Shown: positions 1-8,633, counted from the first letter of the stretch. The stretch is 64,000 nt of DNA from Peptococcaceae bacterium BRH_c4b (GCA_000961595.1 LADO01000055.1:62001-126000); one strand, 5' to 3'. The notes: a model not told the origin generated them from the sequence alone. A program made the numbers and translations.

Positions 1-1119
1 CAGGCAGGCTCCCAGGGAAAGGGACCACCAGAAAAGGTTTAGATTTTCTATGCCACCTAAACGTCCCATTTCCTGGATAAGCGGTATCATGGTGGCCACA
101 AAGGGTATGTTGTCCACAAAGGCCGAGGCAATGGCCGATATCCACAATATAAGCAGGGCTGTAGGTACCATTGCGCCGCCTGTGACCTCTAGGGACACCT
201 TGGCCAGGTATTCGATAACTCCCACATGCTCCAGCGCTCCCACCAGCACAAAAAGTCCCACGAAAAAGAATATTACCGGCCATTCCACGGCATGCAGGGC
301 GTGCTCGGGGTCGTCTCCCGATAGCAGCAGCAGCAGGCTGGCGCCGCTCAGGGCAATAACAGAAGATTCGAGATGGATAAACTGGTGCAGTATGAAACCA
401 GCGATGGTCAAAAATAAAACTATGAGGCATTTGCGCAGTAAAACCGGGTCATTAATTTCCTCTTTTTCGTTCAGTTCCATAATTTCCTGTTGTAGTTCAG
501 GCTTGGTGACCAATTGTTTTCTGTAAATTAGTCTCAAGAAGAATATGGTCAGAACGTAGATTACAGCAATAATTGGTGTTAAATTTATTATAAAATCCAT
601 AAATCCCAGTTTGGTGGCGCTGCCGATCATAATATTGGGCGGGTCACCTATAAGGGTGGCGGTGCCTCCTATATTCGAGGCAATTATTTCCACTATTAAA
701 AACGGTATGGCGTTAATCTGTAGCTTATTGGTTATGGCGAAGGTCACCGGGACTATGAGTAATACGGTGGTTACGTTGTCCAGGAGAGCAGAAAGCACGG
801 CGGTAACCAGGGCCAGGGCGGCCATAATTCGCAGCGGCTGTCCCTGGGAGCTTTTGGCGGCCTTGATGGCCAAATACTCAAAGACACCGGTCTGCCTGGT
901 TATGCCGACGATTATCATCATCCCCACCAGCAGGCCAATGGTATTGAAATCAATGGCTTCCACTGCCTGTTCCGAACTTAAAATCCGGGTCAGGGCCATT
1001 ATCCCGGCTCCTACCAGGGCAATCACGGTGCGGTGGATTTTCTCCGAAACGATTATGGCATAAGTCGTAAGAAAGACTACGGTAGCAAAAATGATTTGCG
1101 TGCTTTCAGATAAGTTCAA
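1..1119 (-). CDS. ArsB/NhaD-type (SLC13-like) permease, partial at window edge
   Basis: Multi-pass membrane transporter of the ArsB/NhaD ion-transporter superfamily, probably moving sodium, an organic anion or arsenite across the cytoplasmic membrane; the substrate cannot be told from sequence. The minus strand reads continuously from a TTG start at 1119, preceded by GGGGG at 1126-1130. Characteristic motifs seen in the translation are LLDNVTTVLLIVPVT, SNIGGTATLIGDPPNIMIGS and, in the second half, SAFVDNIPFVATMIP and WWSLSLGACL. The inverted duplication of DN-containing and GGT/GDPPN-containing helices is typical of the family. About 373 codons are present; the C-terminus lies beyond the window. 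The + strand open frames over this stretch are antisense shadows. Confidence 0.85.
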   Translation of the reverse strand, partial: MNLSESTQIIFATVVFLTTYAIIVSEKIHRTVIALVGAGIMALTRILSSEQAVEAIDFNTIGLLVGMMIIVGITRQTGVFEYLAIKAAKSSQGQPLRIMAALALVTAVLSALLDNVTTVLLIVPVTFAITNKLQINAIPFLIVEIIASNIGGTATLIGDPPNIMIGSATKLGFMDFIINLTPIIAVIYVLTIFFLRLIYRKQLVTKPELQQEIMELNEKEEINDPVLLRKCLIVLFLTIAGFILHQFIHLESSVIALSGASLLLLLSGDDPEHALHAVEWPVIFFFVGLFVLVGALEHVGVIEYLAKVSLEVTGGAMVPTALLILWISAIASAFVDNIPFVATMIPLIQEMGRLGGIENLNLFWWSLSLGACL

Positions 1120-1140
1120 AATATACCCCCGATTAAGGTA

Positions 1141-1365
1141 AGGGGACACACCTTCTATGTTACCTTTACATCCCTTACCTATTAAAAATTACTCCGAAGG
1201 AATGTCCCCAACTTACAGAGGTCAGGGGACACACCTTCTTGGGTTATCTAAAATCCTAAAGTCTTAACAATTTCACGAAGGAATGTCCCCAACTTATGGA
1301 CACCTTCTGTGTTGCCTTATATCCCTTACCTTTTAACAATTCCGCGAAGGATGTTCCCAATTGTA
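1141..1365. repeat. Three tandem copies of a dispersed GGGGACACACCTTC / GAAGGAATGTCCCC repeat
   Basis: Three roughly 70-bp units lie head to tail (about 1142-1214, 1221-1296, 1297-1362). Each begins with (GG)GGACACACCTTC and ends with GAAGGAATGTCCCCAACTTA, so the ends are inverted and the unit can fold as a hairpin. The same unit recurs at about 13487, 15173, 15613, 17526, 24590 and 38607. The third copy is degenerate (GGATGTTCCC). Confidence 0.85.
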
Positions 1366-1374
1366 GCCGCAGGT

Positions 1375-2007
1375 CTAGCCGGTGCCTGATTTTTTGCTAT
1401 GCGTATAGGTGTTGCCGGTATTGTGAACTATGCTAAATACGTGTTTCATATCGGTTCTCTCCTGAAGCCTGTAGCCGTTGCGCAATTCTTCGTTCGCTCC
1501 CAGGACGTCCCTGCTAAATTCAAAATGGCTGTTGGTGGTATTTACCAGATGGAGAGCTTTGGTTGGCATATCAATGATAGCCGATGGTGGAACGTATTTA
1601 TTATCTCCCACAGAAACCTCCGTTACCAGGGCACAGTGGGACACGAAGCTGCCGCTTCCCAGTTCCGCTTTAAGTAAGACGGCGTTAAAACCTATAAAAC
1701 AATTGTCACCTACCCGGCAGGGGCCGTGAATTACCGCTCCATGGGCGATACTGCAGTTGCTGCCTATATCTATTGAACTGCCAAGCAGGCAATGCATGAT
1801 TACGCCATCCTGAACATTGGTTCCCTTGCCAATGGTAATGGGAGAACCTTCGTCCGCCCGTATAATGGCGCCGGGATGAATAATTACATCGTCTTCAATA
1901 ATGATATTTCCTATCAAAATGGCTGTTTCGTGGATAAAAGCGCTGGGGCTCACGACCGGATATTTTTCCGTGTCGTGCCAGCTGGTGACGGGGCTGTATT
2001 CAAGCAT
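1375..2007 (-). CDS. Gamma-carbonic-anhydrase-like hexapeptide-repeat protein
   Basis: Left-handed beta-helix protein of the gamma carbonic anhydrase/CcmM-like group (210 aa), probably a trimeric cytoplasmic zinc enzyme or acyltransferase-like protein. Imperfect hexapeptide repeats (for example IIIEDDVIIHPGAIIRADEG, ITIGKGTNVQDG, IDIGSNCSIAHGAVIHG) run through the first two thirds. Histidines in VIMHCL, SIAHGA and VIHGP are spaced like the three zinc ligands of the family. The ATG at 2007 is chosen because GGAGGAGGT lies seven bases upstream; a longer in-frame start at 2043 has no such site. The C-terminal 60 residues form a charged helical tail. Carbonic anhydrase activity is inferred only. 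Confidence 0.75.
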   Translation of the reverse strand: MLEYSPVTSWHDTEKYPVVSPSAFIHETAILIGNIIIEDDVIIHPGAIIRADEGSPITIGKGTNVQDGVIMHCLLGSSIDIGSNCSIAHGAVIHGPCRVGDNCFIGFNAVLLKAELGSGSFVSHCALVTEVSVGDNKYVPPSAIIDMPTKALHLVNTTNSHFEFSRDVLGANEELRNGYRLQERTDMKHVFSIVHNTGNTYTHSKKSGTG

Positions 2008-2471
2008 AGGGCTGACCTCCTCCACCTTATTAAATAAAATCACATCAGCGAAATAGTTGCAATACTTCTTTCTGCCGGTCTTTCGATTGCCGGATGCATT
2101 TCCACAAGGAATCGGTTCATTAACACATTTATTCTATTAACCAACCAATTGTAATATTGTTCACGTGTCATCGTATAGAAAAAGACAGATTCCTGTTCAT
2201 GAAATTGTCATTACATATGTAATGCAATACATTGGAATAAACGCTTTTAAGCCGCCCTGTATGGCTGAATTGAAAATTTTTAGTGTGATGATATCCAAAA
2301 AGAGTATTGTTGTTTTGTCACCATACTTGAGAAATATTATACAAACACGAACCACTTTTGGCAATAGTTTTTTAATAACCATCCCTAACGGTTTTACCCG
2401 CCGGGATGGTTTGCTATTAAGCCCTCATATTATTGACCACCATGGAGTTATAAAATCAGTATTTTGCGGGA
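2008..2471. other. Gene-free stretch with one hairpin
   Basis: AT-rich, without a convincing gene. It holds a nine-bp inverted repeat, AACCATCCC (2377-2385) and GGGATGGTT (2403-2411), which could end transcription of the small minus-strand gene that stops at 2472, although no good T-run follows. An open frame at 2165-2494 (+) has no ribosome site and spans this hairpin. Confidence 0.4.
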
Positions 2472-2603
2472 TTAGATGTCTGTCAAAATCCTAAGATAAT
2501 CCTGAGCCGCTTCTTCGTTCGCTTCCTTATCGTGGATATCCATTTCTTTCGTCACCACATTTAGAGCACTTTTTTCATAGTGGCTGTTCGTTAACATGGT
2601 CAA
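2472..2603 (-). CDS. Small hypothetical protein, 43 aa
   Basis: Short acidic, helical protein of unknown function. The TTG at 2603 follows a perfect GGAGGTG site with eight bases of spacing, which is the main evidence that it is translated; an ATG two codons inside (2597) is an alternative. The product ends in EEAAQDYLRILTDI. An open frame extends further upstream through a CATC repeat, but that extension has no ribosome site. No family was recognised. Confidence 0.5.
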   Translation of the reverse strand: MTMLTNSHYEKSALNVVTKEMDIHDKEANEEAAQDYLRILTDI

Positions 2604-2650
2604 ATAAATATCACCTCCGGAAATTATGATTTCCTTACGCAAAATAATTA

Positions 2651-2687
2651 ATTCATCCATCCATTCATCCATCCATCCATCCATCCT
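2651..2687. repeat. CATC tetranucleotide microsatellite
   Basis: About nine near-perfect copies of the tetranucleotide CATC (one reads CATT), upstream of the small minus-strand gene. Such tracts can change length by slippage. Confidence 0.85.
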
Positions 2688-2815
2688 GGATTAGCGGCCG
2701 GTTTTTGTTCTGGATGGGGTTGAAAAGAAAAATGATGCATTTTAGTTTAAAAAACAAGAAAAATATCCTGTTTTATGCTATTATTTGTATAAAAAACAGG
2801 GATGTGCAGATTTTT

Positions 2816-3223
2816 ATGGTAGTGGGTACGGGGATAAAAAGCCGTAACGGCGCCAAACAGAAGGTAAAGCGTGACAAATGGACCTGTGGTTGTACCGAAA
2901 TATACTGCGCTACCGAGGTCCAAGCCGAATGCATTAAATGCGGCGGGGTTTTTTCAAGGGGACAGATAAACAGGGTGATCGGCCCTGTCCTTTTCGGTGG
3001 CGGTGAAAATGTAAATGTAAATGTAATAGAATTTGTTGCGGATAACGCTTTAGCAGAAAAAGCCGTGGAAGTTCAGTGTGAGCGTTGCAGCGGTCAGGGC
3101 TGGATTAAAGCCTTTACCCAGGAATGGGACATGATAAAATCCCACCACGCGCCTTGTCCCGCCTGTAATAATGGGGAGTGGCTGGAATGGTCGGCCGGCA
3201 AGAGATTATTAGTGGTTAAGTGA
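2816..3223 (+). CDS. Hypothetical protein with two zinc-ribbon-like cysteine clusters
   Basis: Unknown function. The protein (135 aa from the ATG at 2816) has an N-terminal CGC..C..CIKCGG cluster and a C-terminal CERCSGQGW...CPACNNGEW cluster; the latter resembles the CXXCXGXG repeats of the DnaJ zinc finger. It is probably a small metal-binding cytoplasmic protein. The start is uncertain: the frame stays open back to 2705, a GTG lies at 2804, and none has a strong ribosome site. Just upstream, CCTGTTTTAT (2768-2777) and ATAAAAAACAGG (2789-2800) form an inverted repeat overlapping AT-rich promoter-like sequence, a possible operator. Confidence 0.6.
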   Translation: MVVGTGIKSRNGAKQKVKRDKWTCGCTEIYCATEVQAECIKCGGVFSRGQINRVIGPVLFGGGENVNVNVIEFVADNALAEKAVEVQCERCSGQGWIKAFTQEWDMIKSHHAPCPACNNGEWLEWSAGKRLLVVK

Positions 3224-3300
3224 TAAAACAAACCGGTGGCGATATGCGGCGGTTGTGGTATTCCTTCCGTCTGATTTTCTGTGGTCTGGATTTGTTAGAA

Positions 3301-3367
3301 GGAAGACAAGGGGACGGTTCTTCTGTCTTTGCTAAGCCAAGACGGAAGAACCGTCCCCTTGTCTTCC
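3301..3367. repeat. 27-bp inverted repeat, GGGGACGGTTCTTC type
   Basis: Arms 3301-3327 and 3341-3367 match at 26 of 27 positions around a 13-base loop. The core GGGGACGGTTCTTC / GAAGAACCGTCCCC is related to the GAGAACCGTCCC sequence directly downstream of the REP-associated transposase at 37345. This looks like a REP/BIME-type mobile palindrome rather than a terminator, since no T-run follows. Confidence 0.85.
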
Positions 3368-3422
3368 CCTTCAGGCAATTAATGCAAAGTTTTCATAAAA
3401 ATATCAACATGTTATAATTAAT

Positions 3423-3635
3423 ATGAAAATCAGAGTTGTCTACAGTTATACCGTACCCCGGTGGCGCGAGCTGCTCGAGGCCTGTGTGCTGCCCCAGACC
3501 GCCCAGTCCATCAAAGAGATAATGGTGCCCCTGCTGCTGCATTTCCGGAATAAATTACCGTCTTATTTTGACGGTATTGATTATGACAATAGTTTCAACA
3601 GGGATTATTATGCCGATATTTTTGAAATCGATTAG
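3423..3635 (+). CDS. Small hypothetical protein, 70 aa
   Basis: Open frame of 70 codons with no recognised family. It is rich in aromatic and acidic residues at the C-terminus (YFDGIDYDNSFNRDYYADIFEID). No clear ribosome site precedes the ATG (upstream sequence is AT-rich), so translation is uncertain. It lies between a palindromic repeat and the membrane-protein gene at 3721. Confidence 0.35.
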   Translation: MKIRVVYSYTVPRWRELLEACVLPQTAQSIKEIMVPLLLHFRNKLPSYFDGIDYDNSFNRDYYADIFEID

Positions 3636-3720
3636 TTAATATTTGATTTGGTTTGGGATTTATTTTTCATATTAAGAATAATATAATTTTAGGATAAAGG
3701 AAAAGGCAGGTAATAAACCT

Positions 3721-4875
3721 GTGCCAAACATCAGAACCGGAAAAGAAACATTATTATTTCTCTCTGCAGCCGAAGGTTTTGCCCTGGGAGGAATGGCCTC
3801 TTTTCTTTCTTTCTACGTTGTGGAGTCCTTCCTTTATATCCTCACGGGCTTTTATACAGCTTTAAGGGTGGGAAAAATCAACCACTGGGTGTTCGTGCCT
3901 GTGGTCACGCTGGGGAGTTTTGCGGTCAAAGCCTTCAACGGTACAGGCCTGAACCAGTCCCTGCTTTTTGCTGTGGATATGACAGTGTTGCCGCTGACTG
4001 TTCTGGCAGTCTTTGGTTTGCTGTACTGGTCTAATTTTTTTGCAACCAATGAACCGCACTTGAAATCCTTTTGGCTGACCTGTTTTTGGGCAGTTATCGG
4101 TGCGGTAGCGGTATATCTGGTTAACCCTTCACCGGTGCTGGTGATGGTGGCGCCATTGCTCTGGGCTAGCCTTATACCCCTCTGGTGCTTTGATTTGCGC
4201 CTGTTGCATGCCCTGCTGTTTGCAAGTGTTTATCTGTTTTTATTCTGGCTGTCCTCTCTGCTGATTATGCCTGGACATCCGGTAAAATTTATGGTCGGCA
4301 GCCCGCTTAACTGGTTGGCTGTTATTTTACTGGTAGCGGTGCCGGAAATGATTTTATGTCTCCATCCGGAGCGCAGGCATGTTCCGGAATCCCGGCCGGT
4401 AACCAGTTCCTCCCTGTCCGATTGGGAAAAATTTGTTGGACTAAAAGAAGTATTAATGCTTGGTTTGAGTTTTTACAGTATGTATGCGGAAAAATTCGGG
4501 CTGGTTCGCAGGTGTGGTTCCCTGGGCAGGTATTTTATAATAATGGGCATACTGCTGGAATTTTATCCCCTTTTAGGTAGTTGGCAGCCCCTGCCGCTCT
4601 GGTGTAGCATTTTACCGGTAACGGCAGGAATATTACTTGAGCTGGCGCTGGAAAACTATGGTGTATTCGCCTTGTGGACCATACAGTATTCCGCTGCCCT
4701 GGGGCTAATCAGGGTAAGCATTTCATCCTCCGGCAAGCCGGGCATTCTGGTACTCGCTGGAATGCTGCTGTTGCTGGCGCTGGTGATATGGTTTAACAGG
4801 CCGGCTGATAACACTGGGCAAGGGAAGCGCTGGAAGGAATCCGGCAGGTCCGGGGAGGAAAGGGTAGGTCTATAA
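3721..4875 (+). CDS. Multi-pass membrane protein of unknown function
   Basis: A 384-aa protein with roughly ten hydrophobic segments, the first near residues 12-45, and a hydrophilic cytoplasmic-type loop near residues 218-240 (HPERRHVPESRPVTSSSLSD) splitting it into two halves. The tail after the last helix is basic and polar. The GTG start has GGCAGGT upstream. No transporter or enzyme signature was recognised. It stands alone and is followed by a strong terminator at 4911. Confidence 0.7.
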   Translation: MPNIRTGKETLLFLSAAEGFALGGMASFLSFYVVESFLYILTGFYTALRVGKINHWVFVPVVTLGSFAVKAFNGTGLNQSLLFAVDMTVLPLTVLAVFGLLYWSNFFATNEPHLKSFWLTCFWAVIGAVAVYLVNPSPVLVMVAPLLWASLIPLWCFDLRLLHALLFASVYLFLFWLSSLLIMPGHPVKFMVGSPLNWLAVILLVAVPEMILCLHPERRHVPESRPVTSSSLSDWEKFVGLKEVLMLGLSFYSMYAEKFGLVRRCGSLGRYFIIMGILLEFYPLLGSWQPLPLWCSILPVTAGILLELALENYGVFALWTIQYSAALGLIRVSISSSGKPGILVLAGMLLLLALVIWFNRPADNTGQGKRWKESGRSGEERVGL

Positions 4876-4910
4876 TAGTATCGCTTAACCACAAAAAGAA
4901 CAAAATTATT

Positions 4911-4934
4911 CCCGGGGACTCCCCCGGGTTTTTT
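4911..4934 (+). terminator. Intrinsic terminator after the membrane-protein gene
   Basis: CCCGGGG, loop ACTC, CCCCGGG, then six T. Confidence 0.85.
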
Positions 4935-5013
4935 ATGTTGGAATTTTTAAAAACTATTTGTCTATTAACAAACAATGTTGTAAAATTTAATACGTAGTTA
5001 ACCAACCTGATAG

Positions 5014-5022
5014 TGCTATAAT
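5014..5022 (+). promoter_or_regulatory. Candidate extended -10 promoter for the SulP gene
   Basis: TG-C-TATAAT at 5014-5022, about 230 bases before the SulP start. No good -35 is present. A second candidate upstream is TTGTCT (4958-4963), 17 bases, TAAAAT (4981-4986). The rest of the 4935-5253 gap shows no other feature. Confidence 0.4.
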
Positions 5023-5253
5023 GTATAAACACAGGCAGAGCAGCTTTTTGTTGTTCCTTTCAGTGTTAATAGTGTTCCATTTATTATAAATTATTGCTCT
5101 GTGAATGTACAAAAACACACAATGTAACGGTTGCTTTTTTAAGCTGGCTCCTAATTTAGGCTGGTTCGGGATGATTGATCGCCTGGTATACTTCCTGCAA
5201 GGTAAAAGTGTATATGTAAAAGTGCATATGAATATGTATAAGGGGGCTGGCAG

Positions 5254-7017
5254 ATGAACTTTCTGCAGAGGAACATACCTTTAATTGAGACCATATCTAC
5301 ATATAAAAAAGAATATATCAGGTTTGACTTCATTGCAGCCCTGACTGTAGCGGTGGTGGCGCTGCCGCAATCCATGGCCTATGCCATGATTGCCGGGGTT
5401 GACCCGGCCTATGGGTTGTATTCTGCTATAGTGTTGGCCATGCTGGGTTCCATGTTCGGCAGTTCCAATCATCTGGCCACCGGCCCCACAAATGCCATAT
5501 CCCTGCTAATATCCAGCTATATGGCGATATATCTGGGGCAGGGGAATTTTTTTGCCACATTGTTTTTGTTAACCTTCATGGTGGGAGCCATACAGTTTTC
5601 CATGGGTGCCCTGAAGCTGGGCAAATTGGTTAATTACGTTTCTCATTCTGTCATTGTAGGATTTACCGCCGGGGCTGGAGTAATAATCGCTCTGGGGCAG
5701 TTAAACGCCCTGCTGGGGATCTCTCTTCCTAAAGGAAAGCTTTCCACCCTGGAGAAGGTTATGCTGACCTTTGACCACATTGACAAAATAAATTATTCTG
5801 CACTTTTACTAGGAATTTTTACCATCATGGTAATTATTGCAGCCAAGAGGATCAACAAAAACATACCCGGAGCGCTGCTGGGTATAATCTTTTCGGTGGT
5901 GCTGGTTATGGCCTTGAGTATGCAGAAGTATGGCATCAAGCTGGCGGGAGAAATCCCATCAGCTATTCCGCCCTTTAATATAGTGAATTTTAATCTGGCG
6001 ACTATGGGCGACCTCCTCGGGGGTGCCATGGTGATTGCCATTATCGGCCTGGTAGAGGCGGTTTCCATCTCCAAGGCGATTTCATCCCAGACCCTGCAAA
6101 AAATAGATCCCAACCAGGAGTTCATCGGGCAGGGACTGGCCAATATGGGAGGTTCTTTCTTTGGCTCCATTGCCGGCTCCGGTTCCTTTACCAGGTCGGC
6201 CATAGCCTTTCAAAACGGGGGGGCTACCCGGCTTACTGGGGTATTGACCGGTATAGTACTGCTGGTAATCCTTATTTTCTTTGCCCCGTTTGCGAAATAT
6301 ATTCCAAATGCCAGCCTGGCCGGGGTAATTATGGTAGTAGCTTATTCCATGGTGGATAAAAATGCGGTCAGCAAGGTATTCAAGTCTAACCGCAATGATG
6401 CCATCGTGATGACCATTACCTGTATCACCACCATTCTGGCTCCTGAGCTTGAATATGCCATATATGCCGGCATAGCCATTTCAATACTGCTTTATCTTAA
6501 AGAAACCGGGGCCGCCAGCGTCAGAAGATTTGCCCCGCTGGAAGGAAGCCCGGGCCAATTGATTGACTATAATGCCTGCGGGAACGGCCAGACTGTAAAC
6601 TCTACTATCTCCGTTGTGCAATTGGATGGTAATCTTTATTTCGGTTCCTCTGCTGATTTGGAACATAAGCTAAACGAAGTATATTGCGAGGCCAGGGTGT
6701 TTGTTATTAAATTTACAGGTGTTACCATGATGGATATAACCTCCCTGGAAGTAATCGAAAGTTTTATAACCAGAGCGCTCAAGGGTGGCAAAAAAATACT
6801 TCTATGTGATGTCAGGCCTGCCATTAAGGCCTTGATGGATAAGGGTCACATCATATCCATGGTCGGTGAGGAAAACGTGTTTGTCACAGAGGAAGAAGTG
6901 CTGGCCTCGTCAGCCAAGGCTTTGGATAAAGCTGACGCCTGGCTGAGGGGTGATATTGATATCGATTTTGGCCTTGGTGACAAAACACCAGCGGCCCATA
7001 GGTTGGCCAACAGTTAA
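5254..7017 (+). CDS. SulP-family anion transporter with STAS domain
   Basis: Membrane transporter of the SulP/SLC26 family (587 aa), for sulfate, bicarbonate or another anion. The N-terminal transport domain begins with RFDFIAALTVAVVALPQSMAYAMIAGVDP, followed by the typical GLYSAIV...SNHLATGPTNAISLL signature. Middle segments AIIGLVEAVSISKAIS and GSFFGSIAGSGSFTRSAIAF match the family core. A C-terminal STAS domain occupies about residues 450-560, with MMDITSLEVIESF at the usual regulatory site. AGGGGGCTGGCAG supports the ATG start. The gene is monocistronic, ending at a terminator near 7061. Substrate is not determinable; the family assignment is secure. Confidence 0.93.
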   Translation: MNFLQRNIPLIETISTYKKEYIRFDFIAALTVAVVALPQSMAYAMIAGVDPAYGLYSAIVLAMLGSMFGSSNHLATGPTNAISLLISSYMAIYLGQGNFFATLFLLTFMVGAIQFSMGALKLGKLVNYVSHSVIVGFTAGAGVIIALGQLNALLGISLPKGKLSTLEKVMLTFDHIDKINYSALLLGIFTIMVIIAAKRINKNIPGALLGIIFSVVLVMALSMQKYGIKLAGEIPSAIPPFNIVNFNLATMGDLLGGAMVIAIIGLVEAVSISKAISSQTLQKIDPNQEFIGQGLANMGGSFFGSIAGSGSFTRSAIAFQNGGATRLTGVLTGIVLLVILIFFAPFAKYIPNASLAGVIMVVAYSMVDKNAVSKVFKSNRNDAIVMTITCITTILAPELEYAIYAGIAISILLYLKETGAASVRRFAPLEGSPGQLIDYNACGNGQTVNSTISVVQLDGNLYFGSSADLEHKLNEVYCEARVFVIKFTGVTMMDITSLEVIESFITRALKGGKKILLCDVRPAIKALMDKGHIISMVGEENVFVTEEEVLASSAKALDKADAWLRGDIDIDFGLGDKTPAAHRLANS

Positions 7018-7060
7018 AATCTTTCAGCCAAACTGTAAAAAGTATTCAAGAACTATCTAA

Positions 7061-7086
7061 AAACAGCCCTGAGCGGCTGTTTTTTC
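7061..7086 (+). terminator. Terminator after the SulP gene
   Basis: AACAGCC ... GGCTGTT hairpin followed by a T-run. Confidence 0.75.
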
Positions 7087-7255
7087 TGTTCGTGAAACGT
7101 TCGACTATCTACTTGGAATTAAAAAATTTTTTCTTGAACACTGGCAGCCCCAATTTTTATAAAAACCATGAAAAAAGGCATTTGGCAGGCAATCTATTTA
7201 ATATATTGCCTGCTACAGGTAGGATATAGGAAACACTAAGAGGGGGGAGGATATA

Positions 7256-7462
7256 ATGACTACCTGGGCAAAAACGGAACAGTTAACCCTGCAGGAACTT
7301 TTTATGGCAGTTCTCTGGTCCAATTTTAAAATGGTATTTTGGGGAGCAATTATAGTTTTATCCCGGGACATTGTGCCTTTTCTCCCTGGGCTTTCATTCC
7401 GGATCATAAAATACTGGTTAAAGATCGCTAATTCCGTAGAAAATAAAATTACCAGACTGTAG
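7256..7462 (+). CDS. Small membrane-associated hypothetical protein, 68 aa
   Basis: Unknown function. The start is firm: AGGGGGGAGG lies six bases before the ATG. One hydrophobic stretch (residues about 25-45, MVFWGAIIVLSRDIVPFLPG) suggests membrane association, followed by a basic amphipathic tail. The gene has its own terminator directly after the stop codon, so it is a stand-alone unit. No family was recognised. Confidence 0.6.
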   Translation: MTTWAKTEQLTLQELFMAVLWSNFKMVFWGAIIVLSRDIVPFLPGLSFRIIKYWLKIANSVENKITRL

Positions 7463-7463
7463 T

Positions 7464-7490
7464 AAAAAGATTCCCTCGGGAATCTTTTTA
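7464..7490. terminator. Terminator after the 68-aa gene
   Basis: AAAAAGATTCC, loop CTCG, GGAATCTTTTT; symmetrical, so usable on both strands. Confidence 0.85.
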
Positions 7491-7595
7491 CTTGCAGCCG
7501 GGAGGAAACGAGCCGGCCTTTGGCGAAAAATGCACAGTGTTATACACAGTGCCATTACTGGTGCTGATTTTATTTATTATAAGGAGATACTAATT

Positions 7596-8087
7596 TTGAC
7601 GGGTTACGATGAAACGGCCGGTGCTGAAGCATTAAAATTTCTAGAAGCAATCCGGGAAGAGGATGCCGCCGTTATCTGGGAAATGCTGGACATGCAGGGA
7701 AAGGGATATTTTCTGGGGCTGTGGTCTTATGTTCTGCCCAACATAAGCTTGACCACCATCATGAGCCTTGCCGGTGAGTCCGGGTTTATCAACGATACCA
7801 TGGGCTCAATAATCAGGGAACTGAAAAATAATATTTCAGGTTTCCTGGATTCTCCACGAACCGGGGCTATACTTTTTGATGATGATTTGCATGCCCGGGT
7901 AGCACTCAGGGAAATTTCGACTGATGATGTGAAAGAGGGAGTTTTTGATTATATCCCCCTGGTGATGGAACTGGTTTCGGTTAATAAAGCTGCCGAAGGA
8001 GTTCAAACCGGTATAGCGGGCTCCAACCTGACCTGCTGGAAGATTGACACCCTGAAGTTTCTGCGCTTTCAAAGTGGTGTGCAGTAA
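7596..8087 (+). CDS. Hypothetical protein, 163 aa
   Basis: Unknown function; acidic and mostly helical. The TTG at 7596 is preferred because AAGGAGAT lies eight bases upstream; the frame is open back to an ATG at 7530 without a ribosome site. The product includes EAIREEDAAVIWEMLDMQG and ends in LRFQSGVQ. No transmembrane segment or catalytic motif is evident. A second small gene follows 58 bases downstream and may be co-transcribed. Confidence 0.6.
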   Translation: MTGYDETAGAEALKFLEAIREEDAAVIWEMLDMQGKGYFLGLWSYVLPNISLTTIMSLAGESGFINDTMGSIIRELKNNISGFLDSPRTGAILFDDDLHARVALREISTDDVKEGVFDYIPLVMELVSVNKAAEGVQTGIAGSNLTCWKIDTLKFLRFQSGVQ

Positions 8088-8145
8088 TTGTGATGTTTTA
8101 ATACCGTTTGCGGCAGGGAAGTTATATATGAAAGGTAGTGTTAAT

Positions 8146-8391
8146 ATGTCAGAAGAAAAGGAATTTAATCTGGAACTTTCTGAAGAAGCCATTCGTAAGC
8201 TGGAGGATTACGCCAACAGGACCGGCCAGTCTGAAGAGCAGGTTGTGGAATACATTTTATACGAGTTTTTGGAAAAACAGTACAGAATTGTTGAAAAAAG
8301 AGCTGAGGAACTTAACCGGCCTGTTGGTGAGCTAATGGCCATGCAGTTTGTTAAAATACTTGAAATGCTGGAAAGCAAGATTACCCATTAA
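8146..8391 (+). CDS. Small ribbon-helix-helix-like protein, 81 aa
   Basis: The first 45 residues (FNLELSEEAIRKLEDYANRT, then EEQVVEYILYEFLE) have the beta-strand plus two-helix pattern of ribbon-helix-helix DNA-binding proteins; the remainder is a long helix. A role as a small regulator is possible but unproven. The ATG at 8146 has AAAGGT nine bases upstream; the frame is open further 5' with no site. It may form an operon with the preceding hypothetical gene. Confidence 0.55.
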   Translation: MSEEKEFNLELSEEAIRKLEDYANRTGQSEEQVVEYILYEFLEKQYRIVEKRAEELNRPVGELMAMQFVKILEMLESKITH

Positions 8392-8422
8392 GTTAGTTTC
8401 GATAGATATCCAGACTCCTTAA

Positions 8423-8477
8423 GGCCGTTCAAAAACAAGTATAGCCCTTAAATGCCAGACGCAGTTTTTCAACGGCC
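8423..8477. repeat. Short palindromic element with GGCCGTT ends
   Basis: Ends GGCCGTTCAAAAAC (8423-8436) and GTTTTTCAACGGCC (8464-8477) are inverted repeats with one mismatch. On the minus strand it starts GGCCGTTGAAAAACT and ends ATACTTGTTTTTGAACGGCC, the same ends as the larger element at 38585-38756. Probably a non-autonomous palindromic mobile element. Confidence 0.75.
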
Positions 8478-8633
8478 GTATTGACTTGCCGGGGCACCCG
8501 TATTGGGTGCCTTTCCTATTGCCTCCAGCTGTTTATCATAATTTAAGCGCTTCAAACACAAATGTATAAGTAAGTGCTTAATTGTTAATAATATGGTTGG
8601 ACTTTATAAAAATTTCTAAAGGGGTGATGTTCG

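Noticed and set aside
50-1063. Two + strand open frames over the left edge
   Set aside because: They are antisense to a continuous minus-strand ArsB/NhaD-type permease with clear family motifs.
2165-2494. 109-codon open frame on the + strand
   Set aside because: No ribosome site, no family resemblance, and it runs through a hairpin and into the minus-strand small gene.
2651-2687. CRISPR-like repeat
   Set aside because: It is a simple tetranucleotide tract with no spacers; no CRISPR array or cas gene was seen anywhere in the window.
3220-3417. 65-codon open frame
   Set aside because: Most of it is translation of the 27-bp palindromic repeat; overlaps the end of the zinc-ribbon gene.
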